The position numbers and the translations under genes are program-made. From positions 11,980,818-12,044,817 of the forward strand of contig NC_052679.1 of NCBI RefSeq assembly GCF_016802725.1: DNA of 64,000 nt, written 5' to 3'. Below, piece after piece: positions 26,891 through 40,406 of the stretch. The notes below the pieces were generated by a model. That model made no database searches. It was not told where the DNA came from and was given only the letters and a program-made list of their open reading frames with translations. This DNA comes from Solenopsis invicta (Eukaryota > Arthropoda > Insecta > Hymenoptera > Formicidae). Within the stretch, counting starts at the first letter, position 1. Every line of letters begins with the position of its first letter.

Positions 26891-29800
26891 CGCGAAAGAG
26901 GGAGAAAGAGTACTGCCTCAGGAGGGGAGAAATAAGAAGAAATGGAAAGTTGAAATTGGATAGGAAGTTAAATAACAAGCACGTTCTTGCGATAAAAGCG
27001 GAGGTCCCGTGTGTACGTGTACAGAGCGAGCGTTAGATTTAAGTTAAATTTAAGGTTAAATTTAAGTAGAGCTTGTAAGATTAGAGTTAAGCTTGGAGTA
27101 AGGAATAACAAAGATTTGTAACCTGATAAGGAATCAAATAAAGCATGACAACTACTAAACAATAAACAACATTCATACAAACTTATTTATATACATAACG
27201 TTTATAAATCGTTTATATAAATATCTAACATTACCTTATATGCATCGTGATATTCGTCGGTATCTCTTCCTAAAATATCAATAAGACGCGGCATTATAAG
27301 TGTATAAGAATACGGAAAATTTTGTAAGGCGGTGATGAGAATAGCCTGAGCTTTGGAGCGTACATCAGCATATCTTCCTACAGCCAGAGTAAAGAGTTCT
27401 AGTATTATTAGTTTGTGAGTTTCCGTAAGCGCGACTGACTGCGTAATTAGTCTGAGCTCATGTTGGATATTGCAGCGGTCCATCATAACCGAAGCTATGT
27501 GACTTTTATTTCCTACTAGTCTGTCCTCGAATGTCTTTTTAAGAATCAGGAAACTCTTGCGTCGTGCGTCGCGTTCACGCAATCGTATTTTTCCCAATAA
27601 TAGACTGGTCCAGATCTATAATTAAAAAAAATTTTTTCAAAATTTTATGATAAATAAAAAATTAGTTTATGTAAAAAATCTTTGATATATTTGTGAAAAA
27701 GTGATAATTCTATATTTATAGAAATTCTCTTTCTAGCAAAAATTTGTCTCGTAATATTGTATTTCATAATATTTTAAGAATGTTTTACATAAAAAAGCAC
27801 GTATTGTGTCCTTTTGCTTTCTAATAAGTTTTGTAGGAACAACAGCACCATTAATGCCGTTTTTAAACAATATAATTTAGAAAACTTGAATAATGACATC
27901 AATTTATATTATTTTTTAATAAGCTTTAAATGTCAAATAAAGAAATATATAGTCTTTACAATAAAATAAATAAATTTCTCTTTCTCTTTCCATTTTTTAC
28001 AAAAAAATTCGTAAAGTTAAATCTTTATTTTGACTTGTTTACATTATAATTAATACATTATATACAGTATCTCAGAAAAGGGATCTGAGCCATATTGGGG
28101 ATGTGGAAGTGATCAAGGGAAATTAAGAAATCTTATACCATTTTGAAATATTCATCATATAATTATTTTAAAAAATAAAACATCTGAATCAATGTACGGT
28201 AATGCCGCACCTCGCAAATTCGTAGCACAGTGCATCATACCTCGCTTGATAGAAATGGCGTATGGCAAAGGTGACGCAACGCGACAAGCGCTTTGATCAT
28301 CGCATGTTGGTTCAGACATTTTATTTTATAAGTTAATAATTATATCAAATATCCCAAATTAACATAAGACTTTTTTGTTCTTCTTGATCGCTTCCACGTT
28401 TCTAATGCGGATCCATTTTTGAGACACCTGTACATGCCTTATAAATTTGTCAGAAAACCGGAAATTCATTCAAAAAACCAAAGTTTCACACTTTAACAAA
28501 AGACTAGAGATGACAACTATCGTAATATCCTCGAAAAAAATACATGTGTCCTAATGTAAAATAGTATTGGATGCAGCAAAAAATTACTATTATATCGTAT
28601 GAACATATAGGGGAAGATGAGACAAGAATGGCACAACAGGGGATAGTTAAGGTTGATGATGAATAAAAGCTAGGCTAGTAGCTTTCATACTCAACGAATC
28701 ATCTTTTCTTTTTAAATTCTTTGGATATAAATCTTTCAATATGTAACTAACGTTAAATAAAGTCTTTAAGGAATTATAAACTTTATTTTTACAAAATTAA
28801 AAAAAAAAGAGTATTTGTCTCACTTTGTCCCACGGACAAGGTATTTCCGTGAGTAAGATAGGGTACACTTCCAAAACTTAAATACAAAATAAAAAGTGTC
28901 TTCTATTATGTGTGTAGTACAGCAGTTCTTATAATATTGTTTTGTATTTTGTAATGTTTTTTGTAACATAACCTAAAAATTAATAAAAATGTATACATGG
29001 CTCTATCGGCAGACAAAAAAAATGCAGAAGAAATGCGGACAATGATGGCAAGGCTAGAGAGGTATATGAGGAGAAAAGAGCGGGTAGTGAATGTGGAAAA
29101 GTCGAGGGTAATGAGATTCAAAAAAGGGGGAGGGTAGAAGAAAGTTGATTCGTTGGAGATGGAAGGAAAAAGAAATGAAGGTCAGTAAGTTTAAATACTT
29201 GGGGTACGTCTTTCAAAGAAATGGGGGGCAAGGAAAGCAAGTTAGAGGCAAGATGAAGAGGGGGATGGCAGTGGTGGGGAAGCTATAGGAGATAGGCAAA
29301 AGAAGGTTTGGCAGGGATTGGGGGAAAAGGGTTTGGATGTTCGATACATTGGTGTAGACGGTTATGGTATATGGGGTGGTAGAGATATGGAAGTGGAAAG
29401 AAAGGGAACAAAGGGAAAGGGTGCAAAAAAAGTATTTGAGGTGGTTGCTAGAAGTGAACTAGAAAACCCCAGGGTATATGATTAGAGAAGAGTTGCAAAG
29501 AGAGAAGCTGAGAACTAAGACGGGGAGAAGAGCATGAAATTTTGAAGAGAAGCTGGCGGAAGGGAGAGGAAGTGAGTTAGCAAGGTGCTGGAAAAAAATA
29601 AGAAAGAAAATAAAGAAGGGAAGGAAGCTATCGGAGTGGGAAAAGAAAAGAAAGGAATTTTTGGAAGAAAGAAGGTGGGAAATTACTGAAGTGGAAAAGA
29701 GGAGCGGATAGGAGAGGAGGAGGGGAGAGGGAGGGGAGAAAGGAGAGAGAGGTAGGGTAGAAAAAAGGGAGGGAGAGGGAGAAAGAGAGAAAGAGAGAGG

Positions 29801-32800
29801 GAAGGGAGAGAGGAGAGAAAATGGGGGAGGGAAAAAAAGGGAGAGGGAAAAGAGGAAGGAAGCGGTAAAAAGAGAGGAGGGAAAGGGGGAGGAGAAAAAG
29901 AGGGGAAAAGAAGGGGGGAAGGAGGGAGGAAGAGAGCGGGTATAGATAGATATTTATTAGCTGCAGTAGCTACATATACATAATATCACATTAATTTCTT
30001 TACATTGTAACTCATTACACAATACCATTATCTTAATCTTAATAACACTAAAACTAAAAAAATACCCCTTATACTCCCCGCTCCCTTCCCATAATATGTT
30101 TCACTAATGCTCTTTTATATCCCTTTAAGGTTTGCTCATCTTTCATCTCGTTCAGCAAATTATTGTACATTTTGAATTCGTCGTGTAACAACATTTTTTG
30201 TTCCTCTTTAGTCCTATATCTGGCAATACATAGATTTTTTCCCTTTCTCGTGTCTCTGTTCCTTCTTGCTTGCACCATTTCTAAATCTCTACTTAAATAT
30301 TTCGGACACATTTCATTCACTATCTTATATACTAATAGACACACATTGTACTCAATTCGTTCTTTAACGGACATAAACTTTAACGCTTTTAACATGTTCA
30401 TAATTCTCTCCTTCCTATCCCTCCATAGAATAATTCTCATCCCCTGATTTTGCAGTTTTTGCAAACGTTGTACATTAGTTTTACTTAAACCTACAAAGAC
30501 CAACGCACAATACTCAAACAATGGCGCTACAATAGTTTTGTATATCTTACATCGCATGTCACGCAACATATCCTTACTGACTCTTCGCAAAACCTCCAAT
30601 TTTGCCCCTGCTTTTCTACTAATATAGTCTGCATGAGCCGAGAGATTTAAATTCTTATCTATTATAATTCCTAAGTATGTTATTTCACTTACCATTTCTA
30701 ATACTTCACCCTTTAATTTAATTACCACATTACTCTTACTTTTTTCCTAATACCTCTAACTAACATAACTTTCGTTTTATTTACATTTACAACTAATCTA
30801 TTTATATTTGACCATTTCTCTACTTTTAACATTTGCTCATTTAAATTTTCACTAATTTTTTGACTCGAGAATTCCTCGGTATACCATATATCAGGGCATC
30901 ATCAACAAACAGTCTTACAGCACAATTATCATTAATAATTTCAGCCATATCATTAATGTACAACAAAAATAACAATGGTCCTAAGACAGATCCTTACTCT
31001 CAAATCAACACTAATGGGACAATAATCCATTAAATTTAACTCTTTACGTTTGATTTATTAGATAGCTCTTGAACCAATTTAATACTGTTCCTTTAATTCC
31101 AAATCCTTCCAGTTGTTTTAACAAAATTTTTCTATCCACAATCTCAAACGCTCTTTTCAAATCCAAGAAGGTTACTCCTATAATTTTTCTTTCTCCAATT
31201 GTTTTTTTCCAGTTAGATATCACCCATTGCAACGCTGTTTCGCACAAATGCTTAGCTCTAAATCCCGATCGACTTTCATTAATTAATTCATTTTTATCTA
31301 AATATTCCACTAACTGTCTATGAGCTAATATCTCCAGTACTTTTTCATACACAGGTAATTTGTTTATTGTCCTGAATTCCTCAATCTTTATCGTTCCTCC
31401 AATTTTTGGTATAGGAAAAACAACCGACTCCCTCCATTCGTCCGGAAATATTCCCTGTTCAAGTGACTTATTAAATATATGTGCTATTTTGCAGCTGGCT
31501 ACTTCTACTACAAATTTCATTACTTCTACTGTAATTCCTTCTTCTGTGCCTGACTTATTAGGTAACTTTCTAACAATACTTTTTAGACTTTCATCTTCTA
31601 TTTTTTAAAATACCTCCATAGTACTATCTGTATATTGCACATAATCTAATTCACCCTCAATCCATTCATCCTTTCTTAATTGTGTAACACTATCCACAAA
31701 ATACTTATTAAATACATCAGCTATCTCTTCTCTACTACTTATCGTTACATTATTATACCTTAATTCCCTGTACTCTTTACCACTATCATTTCCTTTCAAT
31801 ACTTTTTCAAAACCTTCCACATTTGTTTAGGATCCTTTTTACTATCATCTAATCTCTTTTTTAAATATTTTCTCTTCGCTTTCCTACACATATCTACAGT
31901 TTTATTCCTTATTTGTCAAAACGTTACCCAATCCTGACGACATTTATTTATACGAGCCATTTTATACGCCATATCTTTCTGTTGCATTTGTTTATAAATT
32001 ACATCACTAAACCACGACTTTCCCTGCCATTCCTTTCTTATTACTAACTCTTTCTTCGGCGCGACAATATCTAAGCATTTTACAATCACACTTATCGCAT
32101 CATTCGCCATTTCATTAAAACTGTTCTCCACCACCTCACCAAGTTCGCTCTCCACTAATCTCATAAATTTCAATATATCCATTCTTTTATAGTCTTTACA
32201 AACAATCTTTCTATCCGTTTTCCTATCAATTTTTCCTTTCCGATTTATTATTATCACAGAGTAATCCGTTATTTTAGATTCATGTCGCACCTCTACTTCG
32301 ATATCATCATTAGAAAAGACTAGATCTATTATTGTCTCCGACGTTCTAACAATTTTAGTGAAATCATTGACTAGTTGTTTTAATCCTACCGAATACATAT
32401 TATTGATTAATCTTCTTTGTATATAATTATATATCCTTAAATCAATATTAAAATCGTCCATAATAATCACATTCAGTCTCAATATCTCATCATTACACAT
32501 ATTCTCTAAGTAATCTAAATAATAGAAGTCAATACTATTAGGTAAGTGATACACAACCACTACAATACCTTTACAATTTCCGTCTCAAATATTTATTATT
32601 ATCGACCACCAGTTACCCTCACATTTATCTATCGCTTTAATTTCAAATCTGATCCTCTTGTCTATATATACTAATACCCCTCCGGTTCTAATAGATTCCA
32701 AATCTCCTCGTACACATATATCCGCTAATTTGTAATTCGTGATCTTGAATTTGGTTTGTCACATGCGTCTCTGCTAACCCTACTAAACAAGACCTAAATT

Positions 32801-35800
32801 CTTTAAATACAAGATTCTCTATTTCATCTTTATGTTTCAAGAAACCCTGCGCATTTAAGCAAATAATACGATCTTTAGCGCTTATTAAATCTCCTCGTTG
32901 CTATAAACTACTCTCTATTTTACTTTTCTATTTCTCTTTTTAAACAAGGACAGTCATTGTCAAACGCCGAATAGTCTGACTACAAATCTTTTATCTTCAT
33001 TTTCTTGATTTTGTCCTCACAGTTTGCGCATTTCCTTGTTGTACTATTACAATCCTTCGTCATATGCTGCCCCGCACACAAGCCACATGATTCTTTATTT
33101 ACACAATCCTTTGCAAAATGGAAATAATTGCAAAATTTAAAGCACCTTAGAATCCCTACATAATCCTGTACCCTACACATTTTCCATCTAATCTTCACTC
33201 TTCCTATATCCAGCAGCTTCTTTTTTGCATCGGTGTTTATTTCAATTATCAATGTGACTCCTCTAGATTTCAAATTTGCCGGTTTAGTATCTTCCCTCGG
33301 ACACCATCCCGTCCACATTCATTCTACTCTTCAACTTTTTCCCAAAAGTCCTCCTCGTTTTCATAATCCTCCCTATTGACATCAAATATTTTTAATTTCA
33401 ATTTCCATTTCTTCGGATCCTTTACTATATATTTCTCCCCAAGATCTTTCGTTACCTTCTCTTTCAGCTTCTCCGCTTGCAACTTGCTTCCGCATCCCAC
33501 TACTACTGCATCTCTTGCCACTTTCCTTAACTTTGTTATTCCTACTCCCAGTTTAGAGATATCTAAACTTTCGATATCTTTCTTCGTGGTCTCACTCGAA
33601 TTTTCTCCTTCAGTCTCTTTCAGCTTTATTATTATAACCGTCTCGGACTTGCCTTTAACTGCTCCACTGTATATATTCTTCAAACTTCTAACAGTTTCAT
33701 TTGATAGATTTGCCACTTCATCATTTAACTCTTTCCTTACCATTTCACTCACTCACGCTTGCAGCTCATGTGTCTTCCACTGCTGCAACTGTACTCTTAT
33801 TTTACTCATTTCTTCCTCTAAAATTTCTCTTATAATAGTTTTGATCATATCCTTTCCTAACATTTCATCCTTGGTTACCTTAATTAATTTATAAATGCTC
33901 TCAATTCTGCCATCCATACTATCACGTGTTTGCTTCGTTAATTCCGCTCGCTCCGCAACAACAGCGCGCGATGTAGCAAGACTTCCTGCTACAGAAGGAG
34001 AATTGACTTCCTCTTCTCTTATCTCCCTCGCCGTTGCCTCCTCCGACTGATTCACCTTTTTGCATATATACTTCAGTTTTTCCCCTTCACGAAACCAACT
34101 CGTTAGCAGAATTATAAATGTTATGCTGTTTATGGCAATCAGGATAAAAGCTTTTATCGCATGGTACACATACAATAACTTGAGTCTTAATGTCTTTCCT
34201 ACATTGCCGACATACGGTAACCACTGCTTTCTTCACCTCCATTACTTTCCCTGTTTTATCCGCACATCTATAGTCTCTAATTACGATTTCCTGGAATCAC
34301 AGTTTTCACCTGCTGTCTCTCACATCGCTCTAGTTTCGCAAAATCACCATTATGGCAAATTCTGCAAATCATCACAGAAAAACTTTTATTAGCGAAAATG
34401 AGCCAATGATTCTTGATGTTTCATCAAGATAATAGCTTTTTATTATGCACCAACCTCCACACTCAAATCCACACTCCCCTCCAACTGTCCACAACTCACT
34501 TCTCAGACAATCAATCACTCACTCTTATCAGAGCTTCCACGTAACACGCGGTTACTGAGTGAAAGGGGGGAGGGAGAGGGAGGGAGAGAGAGAGAGGGAG
34601 AGAGAAAGAGGGAGAGAGGGAGGGAGAGAGAGAGGGGGGAGGAAGGGAGGGAGAGAGAGATGGAGGGAGGGAGAGAGAGAGAGATGGAGGGAGGGAGAGA
34701 GAGAGAGGGAGGGAGGGAGAGAGAGGGGGGAGAGAGAGGGGGGAGTCAGAGGGAGAGAGGGAGAGTAGGTGTGTGGGAGAGAGAGAGTGCTGCCTCGGGG
34801 AGGCAGTGATGCCAGAGATGCCTCGCACTCGCGCATGTGCAGAGTTAGCAGCGCCAGTAAAGTATCTAAACAGTTCGTGAAACTGGCGTTTTTAGTCACC
34901 CCAAAAAAAAATAGAATTATGGACATAATGTATAAAGACATAACTCTTAGTAATATAATCTAATTAAATTAAAATAATTAATTGTGTGGCTAAATTATAA
35001 CAAAAAGATATTCTAACTAATGACTCAAGCGCGCAAACCTCATATCCCCCACAGCGTTATCTATACTGCTACAATACTGCTATCTCAGTTGTAAACCAAC
35101 GCGCATGCGCAAGTGCGGGGCATCTCTGGCACCACTGCGGGGAGGATGACTGTACAGATGTATGGTAAAGGAAACCAGAAAACTGTTAGGTATTATGTTG
35201 TTCCGGAGTTGCTTGCGACAAAACGGAGGTCCCCGTGTGTGCGTGTGCTTATGCAGCGAGCGATTAGACTAAGATAGCTTAAGATGGTTGTTAAGTTTAG
35301 TATGTAAGGTAGAGGTAAGATTTTTGTACAAAAAAAAAAAAAAAAATTGTAACCCTGTGGGAATCAAATAAAGAAGTTACTACTACACTACAACATTAAC
35401 TAGAGTTAATATTATACTCTTACAAGTGCTATGCATTAAATTTTCAAAGTGTTATAACGCATGATTAACAAAGTGCATATAAATAAAGATAACAAAACAA
35501 AACTAATTAGACCGAATGCTCATTATTAAATCTATTTTTGAGACTTGGTTAGAGGGCGCATGAGTGAATGGACGGAGAAGCGTGAGCGTGTGATTTAGCA
35601 TAGAGCAATTAGTAGAATAAGCGTGAGGGGAAAGGTAGGGGAGTGAGTACGTGGAGAGGTGAATAGAAGGAGGAAGGGAAATTGGAGGGAGAGTGGAGAA
35701 GTATAGTTTAGAAGAGATACAGCGAATTGTAGGAAGGCTCAGAGTTGAGGTTATGGCACCAGGAAAGGCGGGAGCTGGAAATGAGGCCGGTAAGGTAGGA

Positions 35801-38800
35801 AGTAAGGACTTAAGACAAAGAAAGTTAGTGACGGAGGATAACGCAAGCGGTAAGAAGGTTACTTTTAAGATGACGGGGGCAGAGGAGGCGAAGAGCGATT
35901 GGAAAGAATTTAAAGGAGTATGGCTAAGAGAGGTTAAAGAATTAAAGGAAGAGGTGAAGAAATTACGTGAGTCGGTGGAAAGAGCTAGAGTTAGAGAAAG
36001 GGAATGGGAAGAAAGGTTTAAGAATATGAAGGAAAGATTAGATAGCGTAGAGAGACAGACGGCAAATATAAAGGAGTCTATGAATGAGGGGGAGTTGAAC
36101 GGTTCGAGGAGCGGGGAAGGGGAGGAGGGAAGTTCTAGGAGCGGAGGAAGCTGGAGGACGCGGGGAAGCGAATGTAGTAGGCTAAGCGAAAGAGAGGTTA
36201 GTAAAGTAAGGAAATGGGTGACTGAGAAGGAGAGAGAGGAAAGGCGGAATAACTTCGTAATTAAAGGTTTAGGAGATAAGATAAAAGAGGTGGAGGGGAA
36301 CAAGGTAACATGGGTGGAAAAGTTTATAGAGAAAGAACTAGGAATAGAGTGTAAGATAAAGATGTGTAGAATTAACAAGGCAGTAGTAATAGCAAAGGTA
36401 GAGGGAGAGGATAAAAAGTGGGAAATTATGGCAAATAAGAGTAAGCTAAGAGGAGGAAAGATATATATAGAAAATGATTTATCGTGGGAAGAGAGAAAGA
36501 TACAGGAAAGAATACATAAATGGAAAAGGGAACAAAGAGGGAAGGGGGTGGAGGTGAAGGTAGGAACGGGGAGAGTCAAAATAGGAAATACTTGGAGAAG
36601 CTGGGGTGAGATAGAAGAAGAGATAGATAAGGATAGGGTAGCGAGAGAGGAAGGGGGGAGGGAATGGGAGGGAAAATAGTACAAATTTCGAGTAAGCCAA
36701 GAAGGGGAAGGGGAGAAAGCAGAGAGGAAAGGGAAATCAAAAGTTTTATGTTTTGGAACATAGCAGGAATATGGAGGCAAGATATGGAATTTTGGAAATT
36801 TGTAGGGGACATGGAGTATGTCTGTTTAATTGACACCTGGGTAGAAGAAAAGGGGTGGGAGAAAATTAAGGGAAAGTTACCGACGACGCACAGGTGGATG
36901 TGTAGTTGCGCAAAAAGGGTAAAAAAGAAAGGTAGAGCAATGAGGGGATTTATTGTAGGGATAAGGAAAGACTGGAAAAAAGATAAATTAAATTTAGAAT
37001 GGGAGGAGGAGGATGGGGTAATTGTAATAAAAATCAAGGGGGAGGAAGGTGAGAAAGATTATATAATAGTAGCAGTTTATGTCACAAGAAATTGGGAAAC
37101 GATAAGAAGGATAATAGAAAAAGTGGTAGAAGAGAATAAAGAGGAGTATATAGTGGTAGGAGGGGATTTTAACGCAAGAATTGGTTTAGAAGGAGGTAAT
37201 GACGAAGAAGGATGGAATGTCGTAAGGAAAAGTAAAGATAAGGTAATTAACAGCAGGGGCAGAGAACTAGTAGATTTAGTGGGGGAAATAGGTGGGCATA
37301 TTATGAATGGGACAATGATAGGAGATAGGGAAGGCGAATACACTTATATAGGAGAAAAGGGCAGCTCTACGATTGATTATGTAATTGCGAACGATTATTG
37401 TATGGAAATTGTAAATAGTTTTAAGGTTGTAGGGCGACCGGACTCGGATCACATGCCTCTGGTGTTGGAAATACTGGAAGACAGAGGAAAAGAGATGTAT
37501 GAAGGAGGAGAAGAGAGGAGAGAAGAAGAGGAATGGAGCTACAGATGGAAGGAGGACATAGTTTTATATAAGGAAAGGACAGAAGGAGAAGACGCAGAGG
37601 AGATAAATGAAAACACAATAGAAGAAAAATGGAAGGCGTTAAAAGATTTGGTAAAAAAAGCAATGATAAAAGTAAGAAGAAGAAGAAGAAGAAAGAGGAA
37701 ACTAGGATACAAGGAATGGTGGGATAGGAGCTGCACGAGGAAGAAAAGGACAGTACACAGACTATACAAAGGCTGGAGATTAGGGAAGTCGAGTAGAGAA
37801 AGATTCTTGGAAGAGAGAAGGAGATTTAAGGAGCATATGGAGGAGAGGAAGAAGAAATGGAAGGAGAGAGAAGAAAAGGAGCTCAAGAAATTGAAAAATG
37901 AGGCTGAAGTGTGGAAGGTGATCAATAAGAAGAGAGGAAAGAGCAACTGGATGGAAAACACGATAAGTAAGGACAGCTGAAAGGAGCATTTTAAAGAACT
38001 GCTCGGAGGAGAAGAAGTAGAAGAGGAGAAGGAAAGCGAGGTGAGGAAGTTTGAGGAGATGGAACAAGCAGAACAGGGACTGAAGATAGAGGAGATAGAG
38101 AGAGCAGTAAAGAGATTGAAGAAAGGAAAGGCAGCAGGGTTCGACGGAATTCCAATGGAGGCGTGGAAATATGGAGGAGGAAAAGTGAAGAGGTTAGCGG
38201 ATTTGCTGACGTGTATATGGAAAGGCAGCGGAATTCCGGAGGACTGGAAGAAAAGTGTCATAGCAACGATATATAAGAAAGGAGACACTGAGAAAATGGA
38301 GAATTATAGAGGGATATCGTTGCTATGTACGGCGTATAAGATTTACGCGGAAGTTCTGAGAAAAAGACTGGAGGAGGAGATTGAGCGTGGGACCTTAGTG
38401 CCTGAGAGCCAAGGTGGCTTTAGGAAGGGTAGAAGGACCACGGACAATATTTTTGTTCTCAGTCACCTGATCCAGAGAGAGAGAAAAGCAGGGAAAAAAG
38501 GGAAAAAGGTGTATGCCTTTTTTGCCGATCTGAGCTCGGCTTTTGATAATGTGAACAGAAAGAAACTATGGGAAACTTTGGAGAAGAAAAACATCAATGG
38601 AGGGCTAATAGAGAGGTTGAAGGAAATTTATAGAGACACAAGAGCAGCAATTAGGACGAAGGAAGGATTATCGGAGGAGTTCAAGACAAAGAAAGATGTA
38701 AGGCAGGGGTGTGTTCTGAGTCCGACGCTTTTTAATTTGTATATTGCGGATTTGGATGAATGTTTCGAGAAAAGAGGAATAGGGGGACTGAAGCTAGGGA

Positions 38801-40366
38801 AAGATAGAGTATGGATGTTGGCGTATGCGGACGATTTAGTATTACTAGCGAAAAATAGGGAGGCTATGTGTGACATGATGGGAACTTTAGGAGGGTTTTT
38901 AAAAGAGAGGAATTTAAAGCTAAATACAAATAAATCGAAAATGATGGTGTTCAATAAAGATCGAAAGGAAAAGAAAAGGAAATGGGAATGGGGAAAGAAA
39001 GAAATCGAGGAGGTGCAAACATTCAAATATCTTGGTTTCAATTTTAATAGGAGAGATTATGATTATCATATAAAGGAATTAAGGAGAAAAGGAAGATTGG
39101 CAGCTAATATGGTATGGGGATTAGGAGAAAGGATCTGTAGGGAGGATTTCATAAGGAGATGGATGTTGTTTAAGTATTTGGTAGAGAATGTAATGTCCTA
39201 TGGGGTAGAATTATGGGGTTGGGAGGAAAGAAAGGAACTAGAGAAGATTTCACTAGATTATATAAGATGGATGTTCAAAATAGATTTCTGTACACCAAGA
39301 TATTTGATTACACGAGAATTAGGGTTGGACAAGCGAAAAGTAGAATGGGGTATTAGAGCGAGAAAATATGAAGAAAAGATTGAAGAGATGGGAGAGGAGA
39401 GATGGGTAAAATGGGTGTGCTGGTTGGAAAAAAAGAAGGATGGATGGAAAGATTTATATGGAAGAGAGAGGGAAAAATATTATAATAGAAATGGCTGGGG
39501 GATTGTAGCGATAGATGGTATGCCAGAGATAGAGAGGGATTTAATTAAGGAACTAAGGGGAAGAGAGAGGGATGTACAACGACAGGAGGAGGAGCGTAGA
39601 ATTAGAGAGGCTAAATATAATAAGAGATATAAAATATTCATGGATAGGAGCAGGATACCGTGTTACTTGGAGGAAAGCGAAGTGAGAAAAAGGAAAAATG
39701 GGGAAGGAATAAGAGCGTTGATGAGATTGAGATGTGGGAATATGGAGGTAGAGAATAAATATTGGTTAAAAGAGGAAGAAAGAAATTGCGTATTCTGCGA
39801 GATAGGGAAAGATAGTTTAGCGCATTTTACGGGAGAATGCGAAATAACAAAAGACTGGTTTAAGGAGTTAGGAGAAAGTGTAGAGGAAAGGATAAGTAAG
39901 TTAGAAAGCGATAGTTTAGATGAAAGAAAAGAGAAGGTGTTAGTTAAATTTTGGAGGGAAAAGGAAAAGTATAAAAGTAGAAAGGCAGAAGAGGAAAGGG
40001 AGAAGTAAGGGGAGGGGTGTCGATAGGTATATTGGATGGGTGTTATGTTTGTGACATGTTCTATGTATTTATGTAATTGTTATGTTATGTATTTGTTATC
40101 TATTTGTTAGTTCAATATGTATTCTATGCTACCTGTTATTTTGTTTTTTGTGTACAGTATTCGAATAGAGAGGCGCGTATATATATAAGAGAATTTATAT
40201 AAAGTAGACACATGCGCATAAAGAGACTATGTCTCTAAAAATATGGCGGAAGAAATGTATGAAGTAGGGTAGAGAGAGAGTAGGGAAAGTGTGGAAGGAT
40301 GAATAGATTTAAGGATTTTATGTAAACCAAGTCCCGCTTCTTGGCGAAAGTTGAATGGTACAATAA

Positions 40367-40406
<40 letters not shown>

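Larger units (their letters stand above)
25085..27158 (+). mobile_element. LINE family A copy 1, 5'-truncated and internally deleted
   Basis: It is flanked by an 11-bp target duplication, ACAATAAACAA, at 25074-25084 and 27159-27169. Strand bias is strongly purine-rich. Translation in broken frames gives the endonuclease-RT linker (WVEYFKGLL), a piece of RT (RRKYRG-like) and, after an internal deletion near 25730, the C-terminal RT region. It ends with an (AG)n tract, a 3' UTR and ATCAAATAAAGCATGAC. Confidence 0.8.
29941..34555 (-). mobile_element. LINE family B (Jockey/R1-group-like), degraded but near full length
   Basis: Minus-strand non-LTR retrotransposon with two ORFs, gag-like ORF1 and endonuclease-RT ORF2. 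It ends at about 29941 with a TATC-type tail (AAATATCTATCTATA on the minus strand). It lies inside the purine tract of LINE A copy 2. The exact 5' edge and target duplication are unresolved, and 34391-34555 is assigned to it as 5' UTR only by inference. Confidence 0.75.
28985..35400 (+). mobile_element. LINE family A copy 2, 5'-truncated, split by LINE B and a hAT MITE
   Basis: The remaining pieces are 28985-29940, about 34556-34803 and 35138-35400. The first piece begins inside the RT (remnant of the YADD region) and carries KFKYLGYVFQRNGG and GYMIREELQREKLR-like segments in broken frames. The last piece, GGAGGTCCCCGTGTG to AATCAAATAAAG, matches the tail of copy 1 (GGAGGTCCCGTGTG to AATCAAATAAAG). 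A purine-rich tract stands between them, as in copy 1. Confidence 0.75.
35541..40402 (+). mobile_element. LINE family C, full length (4.86 kb), one visible nonsense codon
   Basis: Non-LTR retrotransposon with two overlapping ORFs. It is bounded by the 13-bp target duplication AAATCTATTTTTG (35528-35540 and 40403-40415). The 3' end is a (TA)n tail. ORF1 is intact; ORF2 is open except for one in-frame TGA. Strand composition is strongly purine-biased, like LINE A. This is the youngest-looking retroelement in the window. The clade is undetermined: ORF1 is a coiled-coil/RRM type, without CCHC knuckles. Confidence 0.92.

Noticed and set aside
30069..34242. Minus-strand ORFs as a host gene nested in intron 3
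   Set aside because: They carry endonuclease, RT (FVDD) and CCHC motifs in retrotransposon order, with frameshifts.
35503..36780. 425-codon open frame on the minus strand, Ser/Phe/Leu/Pro-rich
   Set aside because: It is antisense to LINE C ORF1, whose purine-rich coding strand creates stop-poor, low-complexity frames on the opposite strand. The same applies to minus frames at 36576-37037, 37539-38288, 25586-26848 and 34511-34941.
37978..37980. TGA as a selenocysteine or programmed readthrough codon in LINE C ORF2
   Set aside because: No SECIS-like context was identified, and a related LINE copy has Trp at the equivalent place. A simple nonsense mutation is the simpler reading.
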